Source of the DNA: Rhynochetos jubatus
Lineage: Eukaryota; Chordata; Aves; Eurypygiformes; Rhynochetidae
NCBI GenBank assembly: GCA_027574665.1
Contig: CM050648.1
Coordinates: 45,727,700-45,791,699, forward strand
Reading direction: 5' to 3'
DNA length: 64,000 nucleotides
The position numbers and the translations under genes are program-made. The notes below the pieces were generated by a model. That model was not told the origin of the DNA, made no database searches, and saw nothing but the letters and a program-made list of their open reading frames with translations. Positions 25,401 through 38,300 of this stretch are shown here, piece by piece; the first letter of the stretch is position 1, and each line of letters begins with the position of its first letter.

Positions 25401-26192
25401 GCAACTTTAAGTATAGATATCCTCAGTAATTAGGACTTTCAAGTCTGTTCCTTCAGTCACATTTTGAAATAGCCAAGACAATTTCTAGAGAAAAATAAAG
25501 TATGGCTATTTAAACACAGGGAAGCTTTAGTTTTTAAGTAATTGCCTGACTGAATACTGTACGCAGCTGTAGAAAAGTAAGAAAAAACCACGTTACTAAA
25601 AATACAATAGATATCTATAGCAGCACCATTTGCAATTGTAGTCTCCACAGCTTGAGGCACATCTTCACACGCACCACTTAAAGTAATTTTCATTAATTCA
25701 ACATAGGAAGTGACCCTTTATGCTTTGTAATTAGCTACAGAAACAGTGAGTTGTGAACATCAGCCTTCCACTGCTCCGGCTGTTTGCTTTCAGCAGTTAG
25801 ATACTTAGTTTAGTCAGAGATTTAAATTTCAGATTAACAAATAATATGTCTTTGCTTAAGTATCACTCTGTCCTGCACTATTCAGCACTATTGCTCATCC
25901 ACTTCTTCCATACAGTATTTTAGATAATTTTACCCTGACAAACCTGGAAAGGACAAAAAAAAAAATCAGTGGTACAGCACATTTTCAGACTAACTGGACA
26001 GGCAGAAATCAATGAAATGGTTACGAGTTCTTCCTTGTCTTGCTTGCTTGTTTACAGATAAATGACAATCTAAGTTTTTGGAATTTGCATCTCTAAAATG
26101 TTTATCCTTGAAATGCAATCCCACTCTTCTGTAAGTTTTTTTACTTACAATTAAAAAAAAAAAAATTCCTTAAGGCAGGCAGCACCATTTAC

Positions 26193-26449
26193 CTCAGTAG
26201 CTTCCTCTTCTTTGCTGACTCGGCAGGAGTTCGGGGGGCCTTGCCCACCTGCTTCCCCGGGGTGCGGAGAAGGGCCTGTGCAGACCTCAGCCACTCGCTT
26301 GCCGGTCGTGCTGTAACATCCTCCGTGTCCACTCCTGACCTCAACCATAACCTCTTGGGGGATCTCACAGCAGAGGTCTCCAGCCCCGTCTCTCCTCCTC
26401 CCATGCTGTCGTTATCGGATGAATACTCAGAAATTTCTGTCGAAGTTGT
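26193..26449 (-). CDS. SPIDR: SPIDR internal exon (Ser-rich, CDK sites, basic end)
   Basis: This is a 257 bp internal SPIDR exon. On the minus strand the acceptor is tttttatttgtttag (AG at 26451-26450) and the donor is GAG|GTAAAT. In-frame stops sit immediately outside both splice sites, so the open frame coincides with the exon. It gives 85 codons plus AG, entering in phase 0 and leaving in phase 2. The peptide begins TTSTEISEYSSDND and ends APRTPAESAKKRKLL(R). From memory, human SPIDR has SSIEILEYSSDSEKE at the start and FPRTPENSAKKKLLR at the end, with a poorly conserved middle. Ser30 (SPKR) and Thr63 (TPGK) fit the full CDK consensus and Thr74 the minimal one; residues 80-83 (KKRK) resemble a nuclear localisation signal. 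It lacks the acidic stretch I recall after EYSSDS in human. The region is likely disordered. Confidence 0.93.
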
Positions 26450-29400
26450 CTAAACAAATAAAAATATAGAGCTGTTTAAGGAGAATGCTAAAGAGAAAGT
26501 ACAGGTTTATGTGGGCAGTTGTGTTCCCTAATAATCCATAAATTTAATGCCAATTTAGTGATTAACATAACTTTGACAACTTTACTGGAAATGCACAATA
26601 AACTTGTGCAAGTCAACATGAACTTCTGAATATAAGGACCATCTCTTGCGGGACAACCGGGATGAGTGACATTTGTTTTTTCAAATAACTAGATCTGGAG
26701 AATTTATTGAAACGGTAAGCCAATGCTTATCTCTATCAGAAGTTCCCAGACAGTTGTCAGGATTAAAGCAAGTTTTCCAGAAAGCAGGAAGAGGCAAATG
26801 AGTGAGAGGGATGATGACTGACAGAAAAGCAGAGACGAAGGGAGCTTCTCACATCAGGATTCAAGGAAGTAGGAAGGCTGGCTTCTGTAGTCTGAATGGA
26901 GAAACTCAAAGGACACACAGAGCTCATCCCACTTAAGGAGGGATGAGAAGGCCCAAAACCAAGTCTGCAAAGAGACATGGAAGGCTGAGGAGAGGACCAG
27001 CAGGGAAAATTCACCTGCTTGGGCTCAGCTTGTTTTATTCTTCTGTAGGGCTGCAGCACCAGCAGGGCAAGGCAGCTGGGTTGGCACTCTAAGGTGGGCT
27101 TTGCACACTCGTTACGTACATTCTGCTCACTTGACCCAGTATTTCTTAAAGTACTGAGTATTAAGCAAAAATACTTGGAAAGTGGCATTTTACCCAGTAC
27201 AGAACAAAATGTTCTAAAACTCTGAAATGGCAGAAGAGTAAAACATGAGTTGGGCTCAGTCTTCAGGAGCTAGCTGGAAAAAAACATAACAACTCTGTGC
27301 AAGTTCTGGTGGGGTGAGATAGCAACAGTCCCATCCCTGAGACCACCAGCACTAGGCCAGCTCAAGGAGGCTTGCACAAAACCCTTTGGTACAAGTTAAC
27401 TAACAATAACAGCCTGATCCTTGAAAGGATCAAAACCCAATGCAAAACATTAGGTTCACATTATCAGCGAGGAAACCCCAAAGACTGAATTTGTTCCAGA
27501 TCACGCTGCCCTGATCACAGAATAGGTCCTGAAAAAAAAAATTAGCCCCTTCCTCTGGTCTAATGCAGTATAAGCAGCTCTTCACATAGGTTCTCTGACA
27601 ACTGGCTCAGACACAGATTGTGAAGATAAGAGGAGAAAGGGAGGGAAATCTCTGCATTCACTAATGCTGTTGTATGTTATTAATTAGTGTAATCAACTGA
27701 AACCAACATTTCTCAACTGCGCACAAAACCGTGCCAGTTCTTTAATACATTCTTCATGTAAATGACGAGACACTGCGTTCATGTTCTCAGACCTTACCTA
27801 AGTATTCTGGAAATTGGAAGGACTTTTTAAAGTTAGCCAGAGAAGAACAGCTAAAAGAACATAATTAATATCAGCCTGTTTTAAACACTGCACAGTCAAC
27901 ATTCGTCCCTTGGCAACAATATTTCTCTGAAAACAAACTCCTTCCACGTTGGAAAAGAGCCAGAAATAAATGGTTTCAAACAGTACAAAAGCAGTAAGCA
28001 AGCACTTCATTCTTAAAACACCATTCCAATGCACTCTTTTGCTTTAGGAATGCTTTAATTTTGCTCAAATTGCTGCGATATCCACTGCACGTAAAAAACC
28101 AGGATGCAAACCTGAAGTTCTTTGCGCAAGCTAAATACAAATGAGGACAAGGCCTTGGGATTTGGTTCCAGTTAAGCACAGGTTTTAATCCCCACTGACT
28201 GTTGCAAGAGTTAAGAAGCTTTCCTAAGTAAAGATTGTCTAATAAATAATTTAATTCTTTGGCTAATATTTATTATTGTATATTTGTTTAGACTTAACTT
28301 CCCCAAGGAGACCATTTGGGGATTTTTGGGTTTGATTTGCTTGCTTGTTAGTGTTTTTGATTTGGGTTTTCTTTTTTTTTTCTTTAACTGGTCTTTTGGA
28401 AAATCTTCTTAGAAGAGGAAGCTATAAAAATGGAGAAGAAAAACAAAGAACAAAAACTTCACATTCCAATTCTGTACATTATTTAACTGTAGCCACCATC
28501 AGAAATACAGTCAGAAGAGAAAAATATTTTCAAAACATACAAAGATGATTTTTCAAGTATCCAGTAAATGAGCTGGGCAAGCCTACCAACATTGTGGGGG
28601 TGGACAGCTAGCAAAAAAAATTAATTTCTTAGGTTCAGTTTCAAAAAACTGATACTGATAAATAGTGAAGAAATTATTTAAGATACTGACAATTAATAAA
28701 CATCATGAAGCTGAACTTTCAAGATTTTTTTTAAAATAATATCCCCCATAATATCACTAAGAGCTTCTGAGAAGCATCATCCTAAGCAGAGAGAAGTGTC
28801 AAATTAAAAGTAGTTGAATTTGACACATCACTTTATTTTGACAGACAGGCATTTTTGGTTACAGTGGCTGAAGGTACACTACTCCCCACCACACACAGGC
28901 TCAGTTTTCCCACCTCAGTCCTTTCTTCCACCCCTGACTGAGCCCAATCCAGTCATCTTTATCCTGGGGTTTTTCCTGACTGTCTCCCATATATCCCAAT
29001 CATTCCAAATACTCCGTAGGAGACAGTTCACTAAGATTTACCTATCATTTCCAATGATGGCCTTGCCACAATGCCCTCTTATATCATGCTAACCACTCTT
29101 CCATTCCATGGGCTGAAGGGGGGGGAAATGCAGGGCCTGACCTTTCTCTCCCTAGGATGACGAACCTGGCTCATTTTGTTCACTTTTAGAATAAATTTAT
29201 TTGCTCTGCTACTGGTGTCATTTGAAAAGATCTAAATACTTCCCTTTTATGGCTCCTTTTTTTAAGGAAAAACTACTTTATCATAAATGTACAGAAGGGT
29301 ACCATTTTTCTGATAAGGTTTGGCTACAGGAAAAGAAAGAAGTCAGTGACTACTGTAGCTGAGCATCCAGGACCCTGTATTTTAAAGACAGGCATGTTTA

Positions 29401-30080
29401 AATCAAACTACATTAAAGGAAAGCTCTCCAGATTAAATTAATTTATGATGTATTTTTGACAGCACTCAGCAGTACCTGAGTAGCTAACACAGAGGATGGA
29501 CAAATGTAAAAACAGATATCCAGAATGAGAAAGAGCAAATTTCCCCCACTGGCTGAAGAGTTAAGATTACTAAGGAATATATGTTTACCTGTCTCAATTT
29601 AAATACATTTAAAAAACCCCACAAGCCACAGAAATGGTAACATCCTGGTCGAAATTGTTCAAAGCCTTCCATGTGCAAGTACATCTTTCACACAGGCAGC
29701 ACAGAGGATACCATGCCACTACTCCTATGACCAAGTACTCCCCCACTCTCAAGAGACTTGCTTCAGCTGCCTGTTGCATCTCTTTGACGAGTTCTTATGG
29801 AGTACCTTTGCAATCTGCATGGAAGGTCTGAAAAAAATTACCTTTTCATTCCAATAATGATGGAAGCAAGAAATATCTGTATTCTATCACTTATGTAAGC
29901 ACTCAGTATAATAAAAATAGCAGTAAGTGAACATGAGAAGTGATAAATTTCCAGTTGAAATTTCCAGCTTCAGCAAGCAGAGCTGTACAAACCAAAAGGA
30001 AATGTATCAATCCTATTAAAAAAAAAAAAAACAACCACACAAAACCACAATATATTTTTTGGAAAAAGGTGCTCTCTCAC

Positions 30081-30104
30081 ACAGTGATGGCTACAGTGAT
30101 GGCT
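30081..30104 (+). repeat. Exact 12 bp tandem duplication
   Basis: The unit acagtgatggct occurs twice in direct tandem, at 30081-30092 and 30093-30104, with no mismatch. It is probably a replication-slippage event. Confidence 0.9.
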
Positions 30105-33100
30105 AATCAGAGGCAAGGAGATGAGCAGTTGGGGGCGTTTCTCTTCTCACTTTCCCTCTCCTCCCAAGATGCATCACCCAGTGAAACTTTTCTGTGGAAA
30201 AATGTCAGCATATACACCCTACTTTTGTACCAGTTAAACACTTTCACTTGTTCAGTCATAGTACATTCAGAAAATTTTGTACATCTCCCGTTGGTATGAA
30301 GATACTTCGCAGGTAGGATGTTCAATAAAAGCTCACAGATACTCTCAACAAGTTCGTCAGCTAAGATGCTTCAGCACGCGGCAGTATGTCCGAAATCTGC
30401 TGTTACAGACAAAAAATGGCTATCGAATTCTACATAGACACAAACAGCTTTTTTGCAGATGGAGGTCACTCAGTCTGTCATTTCCTTCCCTAAAAATAAT
30501 GAATTTCTTCCCTCCCACTGTCTTACGACAGCTTAGCTCAAATAGCAGAGGAACTAACAGGGTCTCTCAGATGGCACGCTGAGGGACCCAGGCTTTCAAG
30601 GTCAAGAGCCATGTTATGTCAGAAATGGAAATAGGATTTGAGAGTTCCAGACTTTGATCACTGTACATAGAGAGGAAAATTAATCTTGTGGCATTTCCTT
30701 TCCTACTCGTTCTTTCCCATATCCTTGCCTCTGACTCTGTAAGCATTTTCAATTATACCCTGCCTGTTCTCTCATGAACGATCTTTTTCTCTTCTCTGAT
30801 TCCCTTCTCCTTGCAAAATTAATTTGCATTTCTCCTGACTGCGCTGTCACGATGGGTGGAAGCTGAGGGGTATTAACACACAGAGTGAACTGCACCGACC
30901 ATCCTACCACCTCTCCTTTCACACAGCCCTCCTTTCTGGCAAGGAATGCTGCATCTGGTACTCTGCGTGCAAAGGGATTCAGATGCAGCAAACTTCTACC
31001 TCAGGGAGTCAGTTACAGGTCGCAAAGAAATTTATCTTGCACGGTACTCTCCAAAAAAAAAAAGTAAGCAAAAAGCCACTGGATTTGCTACAATGAATAT
31101 TCACAAGCATAAATCACACGTGCAATATGTCAAAGGCCCAGGCTATGCTAATGAATGCTTGAAGCTAACTCCACCAGAAGCTGGCTTGCAGGATTATAGG
31201 GAATAGGGCAAAGGTAAACAAAAAGAAATTTCCTCTTAATTAATCAACAGAAAATTAATTCAAGCATTGTGTGCACAGATAATACAGGGTATTATTCAGC
31301 TCTATGAAGATAATTGAAGATCTAAAGGATTTAAAGCTTGCGATTCTCTTCAAAGTTTTGTGTTTTCTGAAGCTTTAACTGATGCATTTAAGTCTACGCC
31401 AAGTATTTTCCTAGTATCTTGAGAAAAACAATTTGGTTCTTGGTAAGTTTGCTACTTTCACTCTAGAGAGATAAAATTCAGCTCGATCTTCATGTAAGAA
31501 ACGCAACGTTCAAGCGCAGAGCTAGGCGTGTGCCACCCTGCGGGTGACACGAAGCTTTCTTCTCACGAAACAACCGCAGGATCAGCAGGCAGAATGTACA
31601 AGATTAGGAGCAGTGCGTGGGCAGAGATAACCGTATGACAACGGAACAACAATGAAAGACATAAATCACTAATAAGATATTTTTGGACTTGCAAGCCCAA
31701 ACTGACACAGCAGATTAACTGAAATTTCGTGTCTGGAACAACCGCCCAGCGTTGTTACAGATACAGCATGTATTTAAAAGGGATCTCAGATAATGGCTAC
31801 TTGTTTCGCTAAGTACAGCATTTCTCCCCAGCACATGCGCTCCGGACCATCTGATCTGTCCTAAATATTTATCAGTGGCATTGGTTCAGCGCACTGGGAA
31901 GTGACACGTCCTGCTCCACGCACATTAAAGCGTTTTGTGGCTGTCAGTGCAGTATGCTCTTCAAGGGCACGAGCATCTCTCTGGGACTCTCCATGAGCAA
32001 CTCCTGCTGATCTGACAAAGGGAGTCTGATCTGCTTTCGCCTTGCTCAGCCACTGCTGAACTTCAGCAACATCTCCCTTCACACAGACATGGGAATGAAT
32101 TTTTTTGCTATCTCCTAGATGCCATCACCCCTAGGCTGGAATGCAGCAGTTGTTAGCACACAAAATCATTTATGCCAAGTAGCAAAGAAGAATGCTGCAT
32201 CTACTTGAATATGGAGGAGAAGTGTAGGCAGCAACACTATAATTATCCAAAGCAGAATTTGGTCACAGACTGCACCCTCATCTCCTCTTAATGGTGTTTT
32301 GAGACCTTTAAACAAGTGGTTAAGACTTCTCTTCTATGACTAATTGAAAAGGATTCATTGCATCCAGAAACCCAGTGCTTCTTATCGTAAAGGAAATTGA
32401 TTCATGATTATCTCTGGAGGAAGGAGGCTGGCTACTAAGCCTTAAGCACCACTGCTCACACTGCTGGGCTTCCCTTTGGAGAGCGCCTGGGGACGCCTTA
32501 CCCACGATGTCTGACCCCATGTATTCTGCAAACGCTGCCGAAAGTTAAAGCTGCATTAACAACTGTCTTAAAAGGTTACCCCAAGTATGAATCAGTTCAA
32601 AGGAAAAATACCAATACTTGTTACCAAAAGAAAAGCAGAGGGGACAGTTTCAGAGACACTTTCATGGACTGAAGGAGTTGGAATGGCTTTGATGTAAATT
32701 CTGCAGAAATTCATGGAATGGTACTGCTGCTGTTGAGTCTGACCACCCGTTATCCCCTGATGATGGGCTTCCTGCAGGAATCCTGAAACCAAGAAAAGGC
32801 ATGGAGGGCTACATGGACAGGAAAACTCCCTTTTCCACTTCAAAGAGCGAGGAAGTTGAAGTACAGTACACAAGCCCACAAACTGATGTTTTATATCACA
32901 CATGAAGTAACAATTAACAAAATAACTTGTATCATCATTTATCAGCTCAACATATCTTGTGTAGATCACACTGCCTTGAAGTGGAAAGTGAGGTGACGAT
33001 TAGGATTACATGCAGTATATTTGGCTGTGCATTCTTTTTTTTTTTTTTACAAAGGGAGAGAGTACACGCTTTTGTTTGGTTTGCACTCTCAGACATAATC

Positions 33101-34339
33101 CTGCACACATATACCATTAGCAGGCTGTATCCTGCACGCAGCACTAATTGCTTCAGAAAACAAGAGCAAAGAGTAATATTAGAACAAGATTTTGCACATT
33201 AAAAATAGTTTAAAAAAATCAACATGAATATCTGACCTTTGGAAGAAAAACTTGGGGAGAGGAGTGATTTAAATCACAACAAAATGGACGTTTTATAGAC
33301 CTAATGAAAAGATGGTATTTTACCAACTTTTTTTTTTTTAAAAGCCTGATCAAGAATACACAAGTGGTAAGGAAGATGAAATTGAAGCTGTAGCTTCTAA
33401 TCCTGAGCAGAAACCTCAGCTTTTACAAGGCAAACAGGTTTAGCAGGCTATACCTCTGGAGATACATCCACAAGCTGTTCCAGCCTGCCTCTCCTAGAAC
33501 AGGTTGTTCTAAGGCATGGATCAGCCGACCGAAACAGGTGAGGCTCTCTTCGGCCCAAGTGCATTTTTATACAAAGGCAGTACAGCAAGAAGCACTGCGT
33601 TTATTTCTAAGCAGACTCCTTAGATGTAGAATTAAATTGTGACTCTGAAGGTAGGATGGAACAAAAGGGCTGCCTGCGGGGCACAAGGGCAGGATAGAAT
33701 AGTAGGGGATGGTGAGCTATTACAGTACAAAACAGGCATGAAGAAGTTTACCCAGCTGCAGTTATGGGATACCAATTTGTACCGTAGGGAGTGTAAGGAA
33801 AACCCTGCTGCAATCTTGGCATCTGTAGCATTTGTGCTGCAACTGCAACTCTTACAAGCTTCATTTTAGTAGTTTAATGAAGCTTTAGCATTAAGAAGTC
33901 AACTACCACTTCCTAATACTCTGCATTGCCACCGATCTCTCCATCAGTCTGTGCTCAGTCATAGTCAGTCCAACGATACTGAAAAATGTCAATACAGACA
34001 ACCTGCCTTTTCTGCTTCGTCTAATCTTATTTTCCATCATCCAAAACCATCTTCAGTTTCTCCCAGGGAAACTGGCTGGCTGTTAAAGACAACTTGGGAC
34101 CAGTTAGCATACTGTTAGCCAATATTACATGCAACTGAATTACCATAACTCTTGCCATAATTCCTTCCTTAAAAAAAAAAGCAGGGGGAGACGCCACTTC
34201 ACGAGTTGCATCTTGCAAATTATTCAGGGACAGAACAAGGTCTCTTCTCATGCAACTGTGTATTATCCCACGCAGTTGAGCTCTCATCCTGATAAGGATC
34301 CTCCAGATGATAGAGACACAAGTTTTCAAATATAAATAC

Positions 34340-34402
34340 CTGACTCTGATAGGGCACACAGATAATTACATCATTTCGCACAGAAGCCTCAACGTTAGAC
34401 AC
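34340..34402 (-). other. Candidate 63 bp exon, phase 0/0
   Basis: On the minus strand a pyrimidine-biased acceptor, tgtgccttaacttag, is followed by 63 bases that are open in one frame and end CAG|GTATTT. The frame would encode VSNVEASVRNDVIICVPYQSQ, with an in-frame TAG immediately outside the acceptor. Both borders are in phase 0, so it could splice directly to the phase-0 acceptor of the SPIDR exon at 26193-26449. The donor is weak and I see no similarity to the SPIDR residues expected here. Pseudo-exons of this quality are common in introns. Confidence 0.2.
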
Positions 34403-35256
34403 CTAAGTTAAGGCACACAACAAAACCATAGTCAGCTTATACCATCACTTAAACTGGGTTTAGTTCTTGAAACAGAAAGAGGCACTTTCATGTTTCCAAG
34501 GAACAGATGTTATCACATGGTTTGATAACCTACTTTCACATTCTTTGTTTATAGTTATACACTCAGTTTCATTTATTAAAGTTAGTGGATTCAGGCCATG
34601 AAACCTCAAGTTTTATTGTCTCTATTTTAGGTGATGCTACAGTAATTGTCCAGGTTAAAGCTTGGATGTAACAAGAGGACTCAACTGAAAGGCATGATTA
34701 AAAGCCAAATTATTATTTATGAGCTAAATCCTAAAGCACCCTGACTAAACAGCTGCAGGATTCAGTAGGAACTGTTAAGGAAGGAAATAAGTTTCCATCC
34801 TCAAGCAACTTTTGTTTTGTTCCAAGTCTTCAGAGAGAACAAATACTTGTAATGAGAGGTAATATCTTTTACTAGAGAAACAGATAACGGTGGGGAAACA
34901 GACAAGCTTTCAGCACTAAGCCCTTCTGTGGTCCCAAAAGTTTGTCATGTTTTTTTACTCCAAATAGATCATTTGGTCTAAAGAAATTAAATTTGCCCTT
35001 ATAAAATTGCTTCCTTATATCTTTAGCCTATACAGGTATGAATAATGATCCTGCAAGCTTTTTTTATAAAAAAAACTTTCTAAAAAAGAAACCATGCCTC
35101 TAACAATAACATCACTATTCAGACTGAACGGGGCATCTTTTGTATTATATATTCTCTTTCTAAAGTAAATAAATGGGAGAATGTAATTTTTTAGCTGAAA
35201 GAAAGCAATTCCAGAATAACTAAATGAGAGATTGCACACAGATATTCAGTGAAGTA

Positions 35257-35276
35257 CAAATTATGTCAAATTATGT
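35257..35276 (+). repeat. Exact 10 bp tandem duplication
   Basis: The unit caaattatgt is present twice in direct tandem with no mismatch. It lies 60 bases from a second, longer tandem duplication. Confidence 0.85.
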
Positions 35277-35336
35277 ACACCGACTTCTCATCTGTGGTTG
35301 ATCTGCCTGCAGTTTCCTGTGAAACACCTTAGAAAA

Positions 35337-35380
35337 GCACTTAAAAAAAAAGAAAAAAGCACTTAAAAAAAAAGAAAAAA
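35337..35380 (+). repeat. Exact 22 bp tandem duplication, A-rich
   Basis: The 22-base unit gcactt-A9-G-A6 occurs twice in direct tandem, at 35337-35358 and 35359-35380, without a mismatch. It is followed by gataac. Exact identity suggests a recent duplication that may vary in copy number between individuals. Confidence 0.9.
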
Positions 35381-38300
35381 GATAACAAGTGAGAAAGAGG
35401 AAGCACAAGTGACAGAGTGTTGTCTAACACAAGTGCAATACAGGCACCATTTCTGCAATAATGCCCGGCACTTCAGGGAAATTTTTTTGTTCATAATTTC
35501 CACCGAGGTACACGGACACGTCTTGAAATTCCGACTCTGCGCTTCCAGCCCCAGCACTGGCAGCTTGAGGAGATACCGGGCTGCCAGGCAGCACAGTGCA
35601 TTACATTCATTTTCTTCTACTCCCACTCACTCCACATTCTTCTCACTTGACTGTTCTCCCCTTTGCCCCATTTATTGCTTCACAGCGCCTGCGGTACTGC
35701 CCCTGAAGCCTAAAATAGTCCCTTCATTTTTTTCTCCCTCCTCTTCATTTCTAACTTCTTCCGACCCTTTCCCTCCTCTCCAGAAGTCCTTCCACAGCCT
35801 ACCTTTTCCAGAACACTGTTTCATATTTTCACCCTGATAAAACTAGTTTAAACAGCAAACATTTCAGGGCAGGAAGCGTCTCACCACCGCCAAAATACTG
35901 CGTTGGCAACAACAGTATGTGTCTGCATACAGAATCACCACCTTCACCTGAGCTGATTTTTAATGATGATGAGAGCACCTATATGCAGGCTGAAGAAACA
36001 GAAGGCCCATTTAATTGCTTTTCCAAGTAAGCCAAAGAACGCCAAACAAGAAAACTAGTTAAAAAAAATACACTAAATGTACTCTGCTAAAATTAATTCT
36101 GGTTGGAGAAGGAACAAAGCAAAACGTTAAGGTTATAGATTTTCTTTTAGATCGTGTGCCTAAACTTTGGAAGAGCAGAAGGAAAATAAAGTAAACATCA
36201 CATGGGTGAGGCATTGTAATTGAAAACTGTAATGATGTTATAAATACACATTTTGCAGATTCAAAGGTGCTAACTGCTGCAATACAGTCTAAAGTTTGAC
36301 ACATTTCGTTGCGCTGATTGTTCACTGTACATGAAAAGATTTCAAAGTGAAGACCAATTAAACCCCCTTTGAGATCTATCTTAGAATGAAAACATGTGTG
36401 TGCTCTAATGTGTGTGTTACATTACATACAGTGACATGATTGCCGTAATATGGCTATAACACGCATTACAGGACACATGGAGACAGTCACAGATACTTAA
36501 AACTTATTAGTAAATAAGCATGCCAAAAACATAACAGGAAAAACACACTTGAAATGTCACAGTAAGGCAGCAATCAAATACAATCCTTGAACAATTAAAC
36601 TCAATGACTGCAAGTCTCTAAGAACTGGCATGCAGAACTTACAAAGAGAAGAGCCCCGAAATACAAACATCAGTAATTTGTACTAAGCAATTCCTTATAA
36701 GGATTAGAAAGCTTGCATAAAGTAGGAAGATTAAAAAGAATTAAGACAATGCTTCTCAATTACAGGCAAAGAGAAAGAGAGCCTCAGTGCGTGTCTGCAC
36801 ACTTTAACACACTTGAAAAAAAAGCAATAGCTGACTGGTTTCCACAGCAGTCACCAATGTCTTTTGGCTTCGTGCCTCTGTCATCTCAAACCAGATCAAG
36901 ATTGCGATGACTCAATCTCACTTCCATTCTTAAATCAATGCTTGCTTTACTTCAGGAAGAGGGGGAGAAAAATCACATGGAGCTGTCATTTTCTCTTCTA
37001 TTAGGTTAGCACATGTCAATGTGTATTTACACATGGAAAATGCAACCTCTGCAGGATTCAGAGGGTGGTGTGCTCCCCACACACACCCCCCCATTTCTTT
37101 TTTTAATATACAAGACAAGCTCAAAGCTGACAACATAATGATAAAATAATACAAGTTAATTCAGCTTCTAGGAAGAGCATTTAAAAATAAAATGTGTCCT
37201 TCAAGACACCATTGAGCATTCTCTGCTTATTTTCCCCTTCCCAAAGTAAAAACACTCGTGATATTTGTCCTTCACACTGAACTCTGCAGCTAGCAGGGTT
37301 TTTAACAAGTGTTGCAAATGTTTTCTTCTTGAACCTGTAAGCGACCTGTTAGCATTCTGATAAAACACCTTACACGTTACGTATGAAGCAACTGAAAATA
37401 CCGTGCAAGATGCAATTTCCTGAAACGTTCGGAGCCACAAACCCAGGCTCAAAGTTTGTTCTAAAAGAAAAATGGAATAAAGTTATTTGTTACTGAGCAG
37501 CAGATAACTCTCAGCAGCTGGAGGTCTCGCTCGGGGAGCTGTGCTCAGCAACAAGAAGTTGGGATGGGGGGAGAGGAAAAACCCAAGTTGGGAGAGGGAC
37601 AGTAACAGCAGCCGTGAAGAAAGTGCTCCAGCACTTCTGGGTGTCCTGCTGCACCGCTTTTAGGAAGTGTCCGATACAGGCAGCTTTACTGCCCAAATGC
37701 AGAGGGCAAACGTTGGCATCCACTGTATGGATTTTAGTGCTCGTCTTAGTGGCAACTATTTTAATTGGAACCTTTTTTCAGTGGTTTGCAATGCAGCACG
37801 CAGTCATATTACTTCAGTAGCAACAAACGGTCCCCAGGGTCTATTATAAGCACCTAAACCACCAGCATTTTCTATTCCCCGCTCCAAATCGCCAAAGAGG
37901 TACTTGTGCATGCGGTAACCTAAATGGCCATCTGGATGATCTGCATTCCCCAGCTCACAACAACAGTAATTTCATTTTGGTCAGAAAGATGGGCGAGACA
38001 ATGCTGCACAGTTGGTTAAAAAAAATAAAATTTAAAAATCAGTCTCTTAAAATACAAAGAATTTCACATGCTTCAAAGGTTATTTTTCAGGGGATAATAT
38101 AGGGCAGGACTGCAGTGGAGCAAGACCTTGCTTGCTTTCCACTTGCCAAAAGCCCAGTCTCTATCTAAATTGCTATTTTACGGATTAAACTCCGACTGAC
38201 ACATTATTTTCCATTCAGTGTAGGACAGTAGCTACACAGATCTATCAATGTATTACAACTCTTGTCAAATAAGGAGAGCCAAAGTTAAACCAAGTTTTAA

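Larger units (their letters stand above)
15347..26192 (-). other. SPIDR: SPIDR intron (10.8 kb)
   Basis: This intron joins the exons at 26193-26449 and 15246-15346 in phase 2, with donor GTAAAT and acceptor CCGCAG. It holds three CR1 copies (18.17-18.29, 19.82-20.04 and 20.53-21.07 kb), a perfect-arm stem-loop at 16.64 kb, a T17 run, a G18 run and several A/C- or T/G-rich low-complexity tracts (near 21.49, 22.42 and 23.95 kb). The parts 15.4-18.1, 21.1-23.9 and 24.1-26.1 kb are otherwise featureless AT-rich DNA to my reading. Confidence 0.85.

Noticed and set aside
30567-30690. Minus-strand peptide ending SISDITW after a good acceptor, resembling TDITW of human SPIDR
   Set aside because: There is no donor after the motif, the expected Ser/Asp-rich continuation is absent, and a five-residue match can be chance.
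32507-32544. 24-base micro-exon with acceptor gtttgcag and donor GG|GTAAGG on the minus strand
   Set aside because: It is very short, with no homology; sites of this quality occur by chance in tens of kilobases.
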